DNA of 64,000 nt from Streptomyces pactum (GTDB lineage Bacteria > Actinomycetota > Actinomycetes > Streptomycetales > Streptomycetaceae), in NCBI RefSeq assembly GCF_016031615.1, contig NZ_JACYXC010000001.1:5766001-5830000 (forward strand), read 5' to 3'. The stretch's first letter is position 1. Each line of letters opens with the position of its first letter. The notes beneath the pieces are model-generated. The model was not told where the DNA came from. It searched no databases and saw nothing but the letters and a program-made list of their open reading frames with translations. Both the position numbers and the translations under genes were made by a program. This document shows, one piece after another, positions 18,651 through 27,971 of the stretch.

Positions 18651-20714
18651 GTGTCCAAACTGACCGACATTCCTAAACGGATCCTGATCGGCCGGGCGCT
18701 GCGCAGCGACAGGCTGGGGGAGACCCTCCTGCCCAAGCGCATCGCGCTGCCGGTCTTCGCTTCCGACCCGCTCTCCTCCGTGGCCTACGCGCCCGGCGAG
18801 GTGCTGCTCGTCCTGTCCGTGGCGGGAGTGTCGGCGTACCACTACAGCCCCTGGATCGCCGTCGCGGTCGTCGTGCTGATGTTCACCGTGGTGGCGTCCT
18901 ACCGGCAGAACGTCCACGCCTACCCCAGCGGTGGCGGCGACTACGAGGTGGCGACCACCAACCTCGGCCCCAAGGCCGGACTCACCGTCGCCAGCGCGCT
19001 GCTGGTGGACTACGTCCTCACGGTGGCCGTGTCGATCTCCTCCGGGGTGGAGAACCTCGGCTCGGCGGTCCCGTTCGTGGTCGAGAACAAGACACTGTGC
19101 GCGATCGGCACCATCGTGCTGCTGACCGTCATGAACCTGCGCGGGGTGAGGGAGTCCGGCAAGCTCTTCGCCATCCCCACCTACGTCTTCGTCTTCGGCG
19201 TCTTCGCCATGATCGCCTGGGGCGCGTACCGCGGGCTGGTCGCCGGGGACGAGATGAAGGCCCCCACCGCGGACTTCGAGATCCGGCCCGAGGAGACCGG
19301 ACTGGCCGGTTTCGCCCTGGTCTTCCTGCTGCTGCGGGCCTTCTCCTCCGGCTGCGCCGCGCTCACCGGCGTGGAGGCGATCAGCAACGGCGTGCCCGCC
19401 TTCCGCAAGCCCAAGAGCCGGAACGCGGCCACCACCCTGGCGCTGATGGGCGCGCTGGCGGTCACCATGTTCTGCGGCATCATCGGACTGGCCATGGCCA
19501 CCGACGTGAAGATGGCCGAACACCCCGAGCACGACCTGATCAAGGACGGCGCCCCGGTCGGCGGCGACTACACCCAGGACCCGGTGATCTCCCAGGTCGC
19601 GGCGGCCGTCTTCGGCGACGGCACGTTCTTCTTCGTGCTGCTGGCCGCGGCCACCGCCCTGGTGCTCTTCCTCGCCGCCAACACCGCGTACAACGGCTTC
19701 CCGCTGCTCGGCTCGATCCTGGCCCAGGACCGCTACCTGCCGCGCCAGCTGCACACCCGGGGCGACCGGCTCGCCTTCTCCAACGGCATCGTGCTGCTGG
19801 CCGGCGCCGCCGCGATACTCGTCTACATCTACGGCGCCGACTCCACCCGCCTGATCCAGCTCTACATCGTCGGCGTCTTCGTCTCCTTCACCCTCAGCCA
19901 GACCGGCATGGTGCGGCACTGGAACCGGCTGCTGGCCGCCGAGCGCGACCCGGCCAAGCGCCGCCACATGCTCCGCTCCCGGGTGATCAACGCCTTCGGC
20001 GCGTTCTTCACCGGCCTGGTGCTGGTGGTGGTGCTGGTGACCAAGTTCACCCACGGCGCCTGGGTCGCCCTGCTGGGCATGGTCATCTTCTACGTCACCA
20101 TGACCGCGATCCGCCGCCACTACGACGGGGTGGCGGAGGAACTGGCGGTGGGCACCGAGGAGGACGGGGACACCCTGCGCCCGTCCCGGGTGCACGCCAT
20201 CGTGCTGGTGTCCAAGATCCACAAGCCCACGCTGCGCGCCCTGGCGTACGCCAAGCTGATGCGCTCCGACAAACTGGAGGCGCTGAGCATCAGCGTGGAC
20301 CCGGCCGAGACCCGGGCCCTGCAGGCCGAGTGGAGCGAGCGCGGCATCGACGTCCCGCTGAAGATCCTCGACTCGCCCTACCGCGAGATCACCCGGCCGA
20401 TCATCGACTACGTCAAGGGCCTGCGGCGGGAGAGCCCCCGCGACGTGGTGAGCGTCTACATCCCCGAGTACGTCGTCGGCCACTGGTACGAGCACCTGCT
20501 GCACAACCAGAGCGCCCTGCGGCTCAAGGGCCGGCTGCTGTTCACCCCCGGCGTGATGGTGACCTCCGTGCCCTGGCAGCTGGACTCCTCCGAGGTGGCC
20601 AAGCGGCGCGCCCGCAAGCACGCCGACTGGCACGCGCCGGGCGCGGTGCGCCGCGGCCCGGTGTCCCCGCCCAAACGGGAGAAGGCCGCCGGCAAGCCGC
20701 CCACGGCCGGCTGA
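18651..20714 (+). CDS. APC-family amino acid/polyamine-type permease with cytoplasmic C-terminal domain
   Basis: A 687-residue transporter. About 12 membrane helices span residues 45-500; it begins SDPLSSVAYAPGEVLL and YPSGGGDYEVATTNLGPKAG, consensus segments of the APC superfamily including the unwound helix-1 substrate region. After the last helix there is a soluble domain of about 170 residues (IVLVSKIHKPTLRALAYAKL ... SIPEYVVGHWYEHLLHN-like) reminiscent of a regulatory Usp-like fold. Substrate not predictable. GTG 18651 is the usual start in streptomycete homologues. The RNA methyltransferase downstream is a common neighbour. Confidence 0.88.
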   Translation: MSKLTDIPKRILIGRALRSDRLGETLLPKRIALPVFASDPLSSVAYAPGEVLLVLSVAGVSAYHYSPWIAVAVVVLMFTVVASYRQNVHAYPSGGGDYEVATTNLGPKAGLTVASALLVDYVLTVAVSISSGVENLGSAVPFVVENKTLCAIGTIVLLTVMNLRGVRESGKLFAIPTYVFVFGVFAMIAWGAYRGLVAGDEMKAPTADFEIRPEETGLAGFALVFLLLRAFSSGCAALTGVEAISNGVPAFRKPKSRNAATTLALMGALAVTMFCGIIGLAMATDVKMAEHPEHDLIKDGAPVGGDYTQDPVISQVAAAVFGDGTFFFVLLAAATALVLFLAANTAYNGFPLLGSILAQDRYLPRQLHTRGDRLAFSNGIVLLAGAAAILVYIYGADSTRLIQLYIVGVFVSFTLSQTGMVRHWNRLLAAERDPAKRRHMLRSRVINAFGAFFTGLVLVVVLVTKFTHGAWVALLGMVIFYVTMTAIRRHYDGVAEELAVGTEEDGDTLRPSRVHAIVLVSKIHKPTLRALAYAKLMRSDKLEALSISVDPAETRALQAEWSERGIDVPLKILDSPYREITRPIIDYVKGLRRESPRDVVSVYIPEYVVGHWYEHLLHNQSALRLKGRLLFTPGVMVTSVPWQLDSSEVAKRRARKHADWHAPGAVRRGPVSPPKREKAAGKPPTAG

Positions 20715-21396
20715 CCGGCGCCGCCGGCGCCCACTCGGCGGGCGGGCGGGCCGCGGGCGCGGTGTCCCGGGCGCGGCGGGCGCGGACCCGCCGGGCGGGC
20801 AGGCCCGAGTGCCGTGCCCCCGGCGCGGCCCGGCCCCCGCGCGTCGCCGTGGCGCGCGGGACGGCACGGCCGCGCCCGACGGCGCGGAACGGGCACGGCC
20901 CGCCGGGTGCGGGACGGGTGCACGCCTGGCCGGGCCACGGGACGGGTGCACGCCCGGCCACCTCGCCCGGGTGCCGTCGACCGGGACGGTCGCTCCTCGC
21001 CTCGGCCCGCCCGGGTGCTGCTGGCCGGGGCTGGGTGCCGCCGCTCCTCGCTCCGGCCCCGCCCGGCCACCGCGGTGCCCCGCACCGCGGCGAGGACACC
21101 ACCCCACCCCGCGCAGCTCGCGCACTCCGCGGCACGGAACCCGTGCACCGGAGCACTCCGCGGCACGGAGCCGGCGCCGGGCGACGTAGACTGAACGGCC
21201 GTCCTCCCCGGCCGGGGAACGACGACCCCGGCCGAGGCGAGAACCCGACCGGGGAACCGAGAACCCTCGGTCCGGGCCGCGAACGCCGGCCCGGGACCCG
21301 AAACCCGGCCGGGCCGTGTCATCGCGCGGGACCCGCCGGCGGCCCGCACGCCGCGGCCGGGCCGCGCACCCACCCGACCCCAGGAGCCCCTGCGCC
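20715..21396. other. GC-rich intergenic region with short repeats
   Basis: About 680 bp with no recognisable gene. Two copies of GGGACGGGTGCACGCC lie near 20910-20955, and GCACTCCGCGGCACGGA occurs twice near 21120-21175. TAGACT at about 21186-21191 is a -10 candidate for the methyltransferase gene and would give a leader of about 200 nt. Confidence 0.5.
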
Positions 21397-22713
21397 ATGC
21401 ACGACGAGACCCCGGAATCGCTGGTAGGCGAGGAGTACGAGGTCGAGGTGGGCCCGGTGGCACACGGCGGCCACTGCATCGCCCGCACCGCCGAGGGCCG
21501 GGTGCTCTTCGTTCGGCACACCCTGCCCGGCGAGCGGGTGGTGGCCCAGGTCACCGAGGGCGACACCGGCTCCCGCTTCCTGCGCGCCGACGCGGTGCGC
21601 GTCCTGGAGGCGGCCAAGGACCGGGTCGAGGCCCCCTGCCCGTTCTCCGGCCCCGGCCGCTGCGGCGGCTGCGACTGGCAGCACGTGGCGCCCGGCGGCC
21701 AGCGACGGCTGAAGAGCGCCGTCCTCACCGAACAGCTGGCCCGGCTCGCCGGGCTGACCCCGGAGGACGTCGGCTGGGACGGAACCGTCGAACCGGCGCC
21801 CGGGGACAAGGTCGCCAAGGGCGAGGTGCCGGCCTGGCGCACCCGCGTCCAGTACGCCGTGGACGACGAGGGACGGGCCGGCCTGCGCAAGCACCGCTCC
21901 CACGAGGTCATGCCCATCGACCGCTGCCTGATCGCCGCCCCCGGCGTGACCGAACTGGGCGTCGAGCGGCGCTCCTGGCCGCAGATCGCCACCGTCGAGG
22001 CGATCGCCGCCACCGGCTCCCACGACCGGCAGGTGCTGCTCACCCCCGAGCCGGGCGGCCGGCTGCCGCTGGTCGAGCTCGACCGGCCGGTCTCTGTCAT
22101 GCGGGTGGACGAGGCCGGAGGCGTGCACCGGGTGCACGGCCGCCCCTTCGTCCGGGAACGCGCCGTCGAGCGCACCTGGCGGGTGGGCGCCGGAGGCTTC
22201 TGGCAGGTCCACCACAAGGCCCCGGGCCTCCTCGTCGAAGCGGTGATGCAGGGCCTGATGCCGCGCAAGGGCGAGATGGCCCTGGACCTGTACTGCGGTG
22301 TCGGGCTCTTCGCCGGCGCCCTCGCCGAACGGGTCGGGGAGACCGGCGCGGTACTGGGCATCGAGTCGGGCAAGCGCGCGGTCGAGGACGCCCGGCACAA
22401 CCTCCAGGACCTGGACCGGGTCCGCATCGAACAGGGCAAGGTCGAGCAGGTCCTACCGCGCACCGGCATCACCGAGGCCGACCTCGTCGTCCTCGACCCG
22501 CCCCGGGCGGGCGCCGGCCAGCGCACCGTCCGTCTGGTCGCCGCCCTCGGCGCCCGCCGCATCGCCTACGTCGCCTGCGACCCGGCCGCCCTCGCCCGCG
22601 ACCTGAAGTACTTCACCGAAGAGGGCTACCGGGTCCGCCGCCTGCGCGCCTTCGACCTCTTCCCGATGACCCACCACATGGAGTGCGTGGCGGTGCTGGA
22701 GCCGGTGAAGTAA
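21397..22713 (+). CDS. Class I SAM-dependent RNA (uracil-C5)-type methyltransferase, TrmA/RlmCD-like
   Basis: A 438-residue protein: N-terminal TRAM RNA-binding domain (VGEEYEVEVGPVAHGGHCIAR), a cluster of cysteines CPFSGPGRCGGCDW resembling the Fe-S site of RlmD/RumA, and a C-terminal methyltransferase domain with SAM motif LDLYCGVGLFAG, VVLDPPRAG and the catalytic-Cys motif VACDPAALARDL. It would make 5-methyluridine in tRNA or rRNA; the exact target is not predictable. ATG 21397 has AGGAG about 10 nt upstream. Confidence 0.92.
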   Translation: MHDETPESLVGEEYEVEVGPVAHGGHCIARTAEGRVLFVRHTLPGERVVAQVTEGDTGSRFLRADAVRVLEAAKDRVEAPCPFSGPGRCGGCDWQHVAPGGQRRLKSAVLTEQLARLAGLTPEDVGWDGTVEPAPGDKVAKGEVPAWRTRVQYAVDDEGRAGLRKHRSHEVMPIDRCLIAAPGVTELGVERRSWPQIATVEAIAATGSHDRQVLLTPEPGGRLPLVELDRPVSVMRVDEAGGVHRVHGRPFVRERAVERTWRVGAGGFWQVHHKAPGLLVEAVMQGLMPRKGEMALDLYCGVGLFAGALAERVGETGAVLGIESGKRAVEDARHNLQDLDRVRIEQGKVEQVLPRTGITEADLVVLDPPRAGAGQRTVRLVAALGARRIAYVACDPAALARDLKYFTEEGYRVRRLRAFDLFPMTHHMECVAVLEPVK

Positions 22714-23289
22714 GGGTTCTGACCTGTGGTTTCTCCGGAGCTTCCCGAGTCCGGCCGGAGCTCTCGACCCGTTTCCCCAAGCGCACCGCGTGGAGCGCCT
22801 CATAGGTTTCGCCATGCGTATCCACCTGCGGCTTCACACAGAGGGTGCGCGGGTGAGGAGCGCTTTGCCGCGACCTCGTGAGGGTGGTTGTAGTAGCGTC
22901 TTGACGCTCACTCGACGCTGATTCTGTCGGCACGTCATGATGCTGCGTGACTGGCCATCGAACGGCCGGGGCCTCGCCCAACATATCGCCGCCTTACTGG
23001 CCACCGATCTCGGTGAGCAACGAGAGCACTGTGCCCGCGCCCGAACCGTGTCCGGCGTCGGCCGGTCCTCTCGCATGCCCTGATCCGGCTCGCGCCGACC
23101 ATCAGGTCAGGGAACACCGGCTGACTGAGCCGGCGGCCATTGCGCGGCGATCGCCACCGTGGAGAAGTAGGGCGTGTCTCTTCGATGGGTTGGACTGGGG
23201 AAACGACATGCCGTGATCCGTACACCAAAACGGTCTGGTGCGAAGACGCCCTGGCCTGACTGTCAGTGCCATCTGTGACTCTGACTGTC
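22714..23289. other. Left border of the accessory island
   Basis: Noticeably less GC-rich than the flanking genes. A weak stem (CTCCGG 22733-22738 with CCGGAG 22755-22760) follows the methyltransferase stop. A short gene-like frame lies at 22937-23083. No tRNA or clear attachment site recognised. Confidence 0.5.
22937..23083 (+). CDS. Possible small protein or gene remnant (48 aa)
   Basis: ATG ATG start and TGA stop with a natural-looking composition: a helix-like segment GLAQHIAALLATDLGEQREH followed by CARARTV. No Shine-Dalgarno is obvious and I recognise no family. It could be a fragment of a larger gene truncated during island insertion. Weakly supported. Confidence 0.25.
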   Translation: MMLRDWPSNGRGLAQHIAALLATDLGEQREHCARARTVSGVGRSSRMP

Positions 23290-24477
23290 ATGACAGGCAC
23301 GCGATTCGAGAACATCGCGTTCCTCTGGGGCTGGTGGACCTTCTTCGAGGCGGTGTGGATCGCCGTACTGTGGTGGACCCGCACCCGTGTGCTGGGCGAC
23401 GGCGTGTACCGGCTACCCGGCGTGCGGCGCATCCGGCGCGGCGCCTGCGAGAGACGTGTCAAGGCACTGCTCAACAAGCTGGAACAGAGGGGCGTACGGG
23501 CGGAATACCGGCCGGACCAGAAGCAGCTCATCGACCGGTGGCACCGTATCGTCGCCGGTCGGTGCGTCTCCGTGGTTCTCCAGGCGGTTCCTCTCCTGAT
23601 CACCGTGCTGCCCTACTGGTGGACGACATCGCTGGACCGCACCACGGACACGCCGTTCTGGATGTTCGCGGCCGTCGCCGGCTTCGGCACCGTCTCGCTC
23701 ACGCTCATGGCCGCCGACGTACGGGCCACCGCGGTCTCCGACGCGGCCGGGGTCGTCACCGTGGAGGCGATCGGCTTCCTGGAGCTTCTGCTCGTACCCG
23801 CCCGGCGCCGGGCCCAGGACTCCGCGCTCGATGTCCACGGCAGGCAGTTCGGACGTCTCTGCACCGCCCTGCGCGCCCAGGCCCGGCACGGCACCCGCAC
23901 GATGCCGCCCACCACCCGCGACCGGGTGCGGGCGACCACGGAACGCCTGATCGTGGCACTCGACGACGCCAACGAGCGCTACCTCCTCGGGGAGGGAGCG
24001 GACCGGGAGGGCGCCCTCCGCGACCTTGCCCGGCTCGTCGCCGGGGCCCTGCGGCAGAGCTGCCCTCCGCGTGCCGTGCGGGACAGCCTGATGATCGTCG
24101 ACCCCCGGCTCCTCGCGGATGTGTCGGAGTCCGACCAGGTGGGTGCCGCGGCCGAGCCGCTCAGGACCAGAATGTTGGCAGCAGCGGGCAGACTCGCCGT
24201 GGCTGCGGGGCTTGTCACCGGGGCGTTCCTCGTCCCGGGAGGGGAAGCGGTCTCCGGGCTGCTGGTGGCCGCGGGTGTCTCCAGCGTCGCCGCGATCTGG
24301 CCGCACCTCCGCGAGGCCCTGCACCGGGGTGGGCTGCTCGTCGGCGATTCGTCCACCGCCTGGGAACCCGACTCCGCCGCCGAGGACCCGCGTCGCCCGG
24401 CGCCCTCCACGTCCACTTGCTGCCCCCACTGCTCAAACCGATCGTCCGTCACCACGGAATCACGGACGGTAGGGTGA
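23290..24477 (+). CDS. Unknown multi-pass membrane protein of the defence-like island
   Basis: A 395-residue protein not assigned to a family. Hydrophobic segments lie near the N-terminus (IAFLWGWWTFFEAVWIAVLWW), at about residues 85-108, about 115-140 and about 295-330. Between the second and third pairs is a charged soluble region of about 150 residues with many Arg. The C-terminal 40 residues are low-complexity and include CCPHC, a possible metal site. ATG 23290 or GTG 23266 could be the start; no Shine-Dalgarno decides. It ends 63 bp before the DUF262 gene on the same strand, so it may belong to that operon. Confidence 0.6.
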   Translation: MTGTRFENIAFLWGWWTFFEAVWIAVLWWTRTRVLGDGVYRLPGVRRIRRGACERRVKALLNKLEQRGVRAEYRPDQKQLIDRWHRIVAGRCVSVVLQAVPLLITVLPYWWTTSLDRTTDTPFWMFAAVAGFGTVSLTLMAADVRATAVSDAAGVVTVEAIGFLELLLVPARRRAQDSALDVHGRQFGRLCTALRAQARHGTRTMPPTTRDRVRATTERLIVALDDANERYLLGEGADREGALRDLARLVAGALRQSCPPRAVRDSLMIVDPRLLADVSESDQVGAAAEPLRTRMLAAAGRLAVAAGLVTGAFLVPGGEAVSGLLVAAGVSSVAAIWPHLREALHRGGLLVGDSSTAWEPDSAAEDPRRPAPSTSTCCPHCSNRSSVTTESRTVG

Positions 24478-24540
24478 GGAGGGCGAACGAAGCGGACGCG
24501 GTGAGCCCGCACGGCATGAGGGGGAGGGCGACGAGACGAC

Positions 24541-25806
24541 ATGGCGGCGCTGGAGGAGAGCCAGGGACGTACCCGGGACCAACGGTCGGTGTTCGAGCGG
24601 TATCAAGATGCTGCCGCGGATGCCGGAGAGATCGATTCCCCTCTGTTCTCCGTGGAGGTCACCGCCGACGGCCGGCCGACCGACATCGAGCGCGAGGAGG
24701 CCGAGGATGTGGTGATCGAGCAGATCACCTCTCCTTTCGACCCCGAGCACATCGACATCGACACCCGGACGACGACCGTCGATCTGCTGCTGTCCCGGCT
24801 GCGCAACGAGATGATCGACCTCGCCCCGGACTTCCAGCGCAAGGCGGGCATCTGGACCGACGGCAAGCAGAGCCGTCTCATCGAGTCGCTGCTGCTGCGC
24901 ATCCCCATCCCGTCCTTCTACGCCGCCGAGAACAAGGACGGCAGCTGGGCCATCGTCGACGGCATCCAGCGCCTCACGTCGATCGCCCGCTTCCTGGAGC
25001 CGGAGACGGTCGGCGCCGATCCGCTGAAGCTGACGGGCCTGGAGTATCTGCGCAACTTCGACGGGGCGGGCTTCGCGGACCTTTCCGGAAAACTCCAGAT
25101 CCGGCTGCGCGAGACGGAGGTCGTCGTCCACGTCATCCGGCGCGGCACACCCGAGCCGGTGATGTTCAACGTCTTCGCGCGCATCAACACCGGAGGCGAG
25201 CCCCTCACCCGGCAGGAGATCCGGCACGCGCTCATCCCGGGACGGGCCCGCACGCTTCTCGCGGAGCTCGCGGAGACCAAGGAGTTCCGGCAGGCCACCG
25301 GCTACAGCGTCGTCGGCGACCGGATGGCCGACCGGGAGATGGTTCTGCGCTTCCTGGCGTTCCGGATGACCTCCCCGCACGCGTACAGGCCCGGCGACTT
25401 CGACGCGTTCCTCGCCGAAGCGATGCACCAGGTGAACCGTCTCGACAGTGCGGAAGAGGACCGGCTGCGGACCGAGTTCCTCACGGCGATGCTCGCGGCC
25501 AAGGAGATCTTCGGACCTCACGCCTTCCGTAAGTACCGCCGGAACCAGCAGCGCAAGTCACCCATCAACAAGGCACTTTTTGAGGCGGTCGCCGTCAATC
25601 TCGCGAGTCTCGACGACGACGATCGCGAGACGCTGAGGCAGATCGACGTCCTCGACGCCTTCGCGGAGCTCATGGAGGACGTGGAGTTCGAGCGCGCCAT
25701 CTCCGTGGGCACCGGCGACGCCAGGAAGGTGCGGAAGCGGTTCGACGCCGTCAAGGAGCTCTTCGAGGACGCGCTCGGCGAGGAAAGGAGCGGGGCCGAG
25801 CAGTGA
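24541..25806 (+). CDS. DUF262 (ParB/GmrS-like) domain protein
   Basis: A 421-residue protein. The DUF262 domain spans about residues 75-250: DLAPDFQRKAGIW with the PxxQR-like strand, the DGQQR-type motif as DGIQRLTS (residues 140-147), and FARINTGGEPLTRQEIRHA (212-230). These motifs are shared with the N-domain of GmrSD-type modification-dependent nucleases and many phage-defence proteins, where they bind or hydrolyse nucleotides. The C-terminal 170 residues are helical and charged with no HNH motif, so there is no obvious nuclease. Its last codon overlaps the ATPase start (GTGA), indicating a tight operon. Confidence 0.85.
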   Translation: MAALEESQGRTRDQRSVFERYQDAAADAGEIDSPLFSVEVTADGRPTDIEREEAEDVVIEQITSPFDPEHIDIDTRTTTVDLLLSRLRNEMIDLAPDFQRKAGIWTDGKQSRLIESLLLRIPIPSFYAAENKDGSWAIVDGIQRLTSIARFLEPETVGADPLKLTGLEYLRNFDGAGFADLSGKLQIRLRETEVVVHVIRRGTPEPVMFNVFARINTGGEPLTRQEIRHALIPGRARTLLAELAETKEFRQATGYSVVGDRMADREMVLRFLAFRMTSPHAYRPGDFDAFLAEAMHQVNRLDSAEEDRLRTEFLTAMLAAKEIFGPHAFRKYRRNQQRKSPINKALFEAVAVNLASLDDDDRETLRQIDVLDAFAELMEDVEFERAISVGTGDARKVRKRFDAVKELFEDALGEERSGAEQ

Positions 25807-26951
25807 TCAACCACATCAAGCTGATCAACTTCAAGGCGTTCCGGCGTCTGGAACTGCCCCTCGGCCCGCTGACGCTCCTCACCGGTCTCAACTCCTCGGG
25901 CAAGAGCAGTGTTCTGCAGGCACTGGCGCTGCTGCGGCAGTCGTACGAGACGCAGATGCTCACCCGGACCAAGCGTGCCGGGGGAGGGCTGCTGCTCAAC
26001 GGTGATCTCGTGGCTCTCGGCACCGCACAGGACGTCCTGCACGAGGACTTCGGGCCCGTGGACGAACTCCCCGGCGTCAGCGAGCCGCTCGTAGGCTTCG
26101 TCATCGAGGAGGACGGCGAGCAGCGCACGTGGGCCGCCGCGTACGACATTCGTCACCCCGACCGGGACGTCATGCCCCTGGCGGAGGGTTCGGTCCGCTC
26201 GCACCTGGCCGAGCAGCCGTTCCAGTACCTGCACGCCGATCGCATCACTCCGGCGGTCACCTACCCCCGCTCGCACCAGATCGCCATCGCGAGAGGATTC
26301 CTCGGCGTGCGAGGCGAGCACACCGTCAACTACCTTCGCCATCACACGGAGCAGGACGTGCCGATGGAGGTGCCCGACGGTCCGCTCCGCCATCGCGGCG
26401 CGACCTCTCCCCAGCTCCTGGACCAGACGATCGCCTGGATGCAGGAGCTGTGTCCGGGCGTCAACATCGAGACGGACCCCATCGAAGGAACCGACTCCGT
26501 CCGCCTCTCCTACGGCTTCGGCGGCACGGCCGGCATCAACGCCACACGGCGCCGACGGCCCACCAACGTCGGCTTCGGTCTCACCTATGCGCTGCCCGTC
26601 GTGGTCGCCTGCCTCACCGCGACGCCCGAGAGTCTGATCCTGCTGGAGAACCCCGAGGCGCACCTGCACCCGAAGGGCCAGAGCAGGACGGCCGCACTGC
26701 TGTCCGCGGCCGCCGCCGCCGGCGCCCAGCTGGTCGTCGAGACACACAGTGACCACGTGCTGAACGGCGTCCGTATCGCTGTGAAACAGGGCGTCCTTCA
26801 GCCGCAGGACACGGTCGTGCACTACTTCAGTGGCAACGGGGCGGGCGCCGAGGTCGTCACCCCCCGCATCGACAAGGACGGCATGCTCGAACAGTGGCCC
26901 GAGGGCTTCTTCGACGAGTGGGAGAACTCGCTCGACCGGCTACTGGACTGA
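25803..26951 (+). CDS. DUF3696-type AAA/RecF-like ATPase of a probable defence operon
   Basis: A 382-residue ABC/RecF-class ATPase. Walker A GLNSSGKSS (residues 28-36) follows the typical start IKLINFKAFRRLELPLGPLTLLTG; Walker B with catalytic Glu is LILLENPEAHLHPKGQ (about 277-292), and the H-loop region VVETHSDHVLNGVR lies near 310. The C-terminal segment (HYFSGNGAGAEV, GMLEQWPEGFFDEWE) matches the DUF3696 end found in small OLD-like ATPases. It lacks a TOPRIM nuclease, unlike OLD proteins. It overlaps the DUF262 gene by 4 nt and the unknown-protein gene follows 30 bp later. Confidence 0.88.
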   Translation: MINHIKLINFKAFRRLELPLGPLTLLTGLNSSGKSSVLQALALLRQSYETQMLTRTKRAGGGLLLNGDLVALGTAQDVLHEDFGPVDELPGVSEPLVGFVIEEDGEQRTWAAAYDIRHPDRDVMPLAEGSVRSHLAEQPFQYLHADRITPAVTYPRSHQIAIARGFLGVRGEHTVNYLRHHTEQDVPMEVPDGPLRHRGATSPQLLDQTIAWMQELCPGVNIETDPIEGTDSVRLSYGFGGTAGINATRRRRPTNVGFGLTYALPVVVACLTATPESLILLENPEAHLHPKGQSRTAALLSAAAAAGAQLVVETHSDHVLNGVRIAVKQGVLQPQDTVVHYFSGNGAGAEVVTPRIDKDGMLEQWPEGFFDEWENSLDRLLD

Positions 26952-26981
26952 CGGCACGGAAGGACACAGGGGGAAGAAGGC

Positions 26982-27914
26982 GTGCCACTGCTGTTTCTGA
27001 ACGAGAAGTCCTGGGGGACGGCCTGCGACCCGGCACGGGCCGAGCGGGCGATGGCCGACTTCGTGGCCGTCGTCCGTGCCGCCGCGGCCGAGGGAGGGGC
27101 GGGCACGGCGCTGGTGAGCGAGGTGGACGTCAAGGCGCTGGAGATCGCCGAGGGCTATCCCGTCAACAAGTGGATCGGGGCCAGTCCGCGCAACCGCGCC
27201 CTCTGGCAGCGCCTGCGGGCGTTACAGGGCCGGTCGCCCGTACGGAGCGTCTTCCCCGTCGAGAACGCCGCCGACCATCTCGAATACCGCCACCACGGCG
27301 CGGTTGTCCTCGGCCTGGGCGCCGCGCACTTCATGGACGGCATCGCGGTCAGCCTTCCGGTGGCCCGGCAGTGGCAGGCCGATCGCGTCACCCTGGAGCG
27401 GAGCGAACTCGTCGAAGACGACGACGGCACGCTGGAGATGCGGCACGACAGCGTCGATGTCCGGCACCTATCCGCCGAGCCGCATCTCGACGGGCACCTG
27501 GACTGGATTCGGGCGGCGCGCCGCGAGGGTGTCACCACCGGCTCGCGGATCTGGGACAGACGGGCTGATCTCTACCCGCGCCTCACGTTCCTGCCACGCA
27601 TCGAAGGGCAGCTCCGCAGTCTGAACCCGCACTGGGTGGTACCCGTGCGACGGGCGCTGGAGCGGCTGGAGGAAGCCGTCGCCGCCTGGGACCCATCGAG
27701 CATGGCCGAGCCCGAGTGGCGGACCAAGGTCACCGCAGAGGGTGAGACCCGCAAGCGCGTGTGCCGCTTCACCGATCTGGACGGGGAAACACGCACCTTC
27801 GACCTGCACGCCCGGTTCACCCCGGGCGCTGGCCGCATCCACTTCCGTCTGGTTCCGGAGGAACGGACGATCCGCCTCGCCCACATCGGCAGCAAGATCC
27901 GGCCGGAGGTCTAA
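26982..27914 (+). CDS. Unknown protein, third gene of the DUF262-ATPase operon
   Basis: A 310-residue soluble protein I cannot assign to a family. It starts MPLLFLNEKSWG, has AHFMDGIAVSLP near the middle and ends with a beta-rich region containing FDLHARFTPGAGRIHFRLV and IRLAHIGSKI, resembling a small beta-barrel or nuclease-like core. A GTG start has GGGGGAAGAAGG about 6 nt upstream. Spacing to the ATPase gene (30 bp) indicates cotranscription. In multi-gene defence loci with DUF262 and DUF3696 proteins a third protein is often needed as effector or sensor; this role is inference. Confidence 0.7.
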   Translation: MPLLFLNEKSWGTACDPARAERAMADFVAVVRAAAAEGGAGTALVSEVDVKALEIAEGYPVNKWIGASPRNRALWQRLRALQGRSPVRSVFPVENAADHLEYRHHGAVVLGLGAAHFMDGIAVSLPVARQWQADRVTLERSELVEDDDGTLEMRHDSVDVRHLSAEPHLDGHLDWIRAARREGVTTGSRIWDRRADLYPRLTFLPRIEGQLRSLNPHWVVPVRRALERLEEAVAAWDPSSMAEPEWRTKVTAEGETRKRVCRFTDLDGETRTFDLHARFTPGAGRIHFRLVPEERTIRLAHIGSKIRPEV

Positions 27915-27971
27915 TACTCCAATCAGAAATCGTTGCCTGAGCTGGTTGGTTTCGTTGTTCACGGCATGGTG

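Noticed and set aside
18636..22562. A 1308-codon open frame on the reverse strand across the permease and methyltransferase genes.
   Set aside because: It is antisense to two well-supported genes; its product is composed of R/P/G/H-rich sequence without a family. Such long shadow frames are normal at this GC content.
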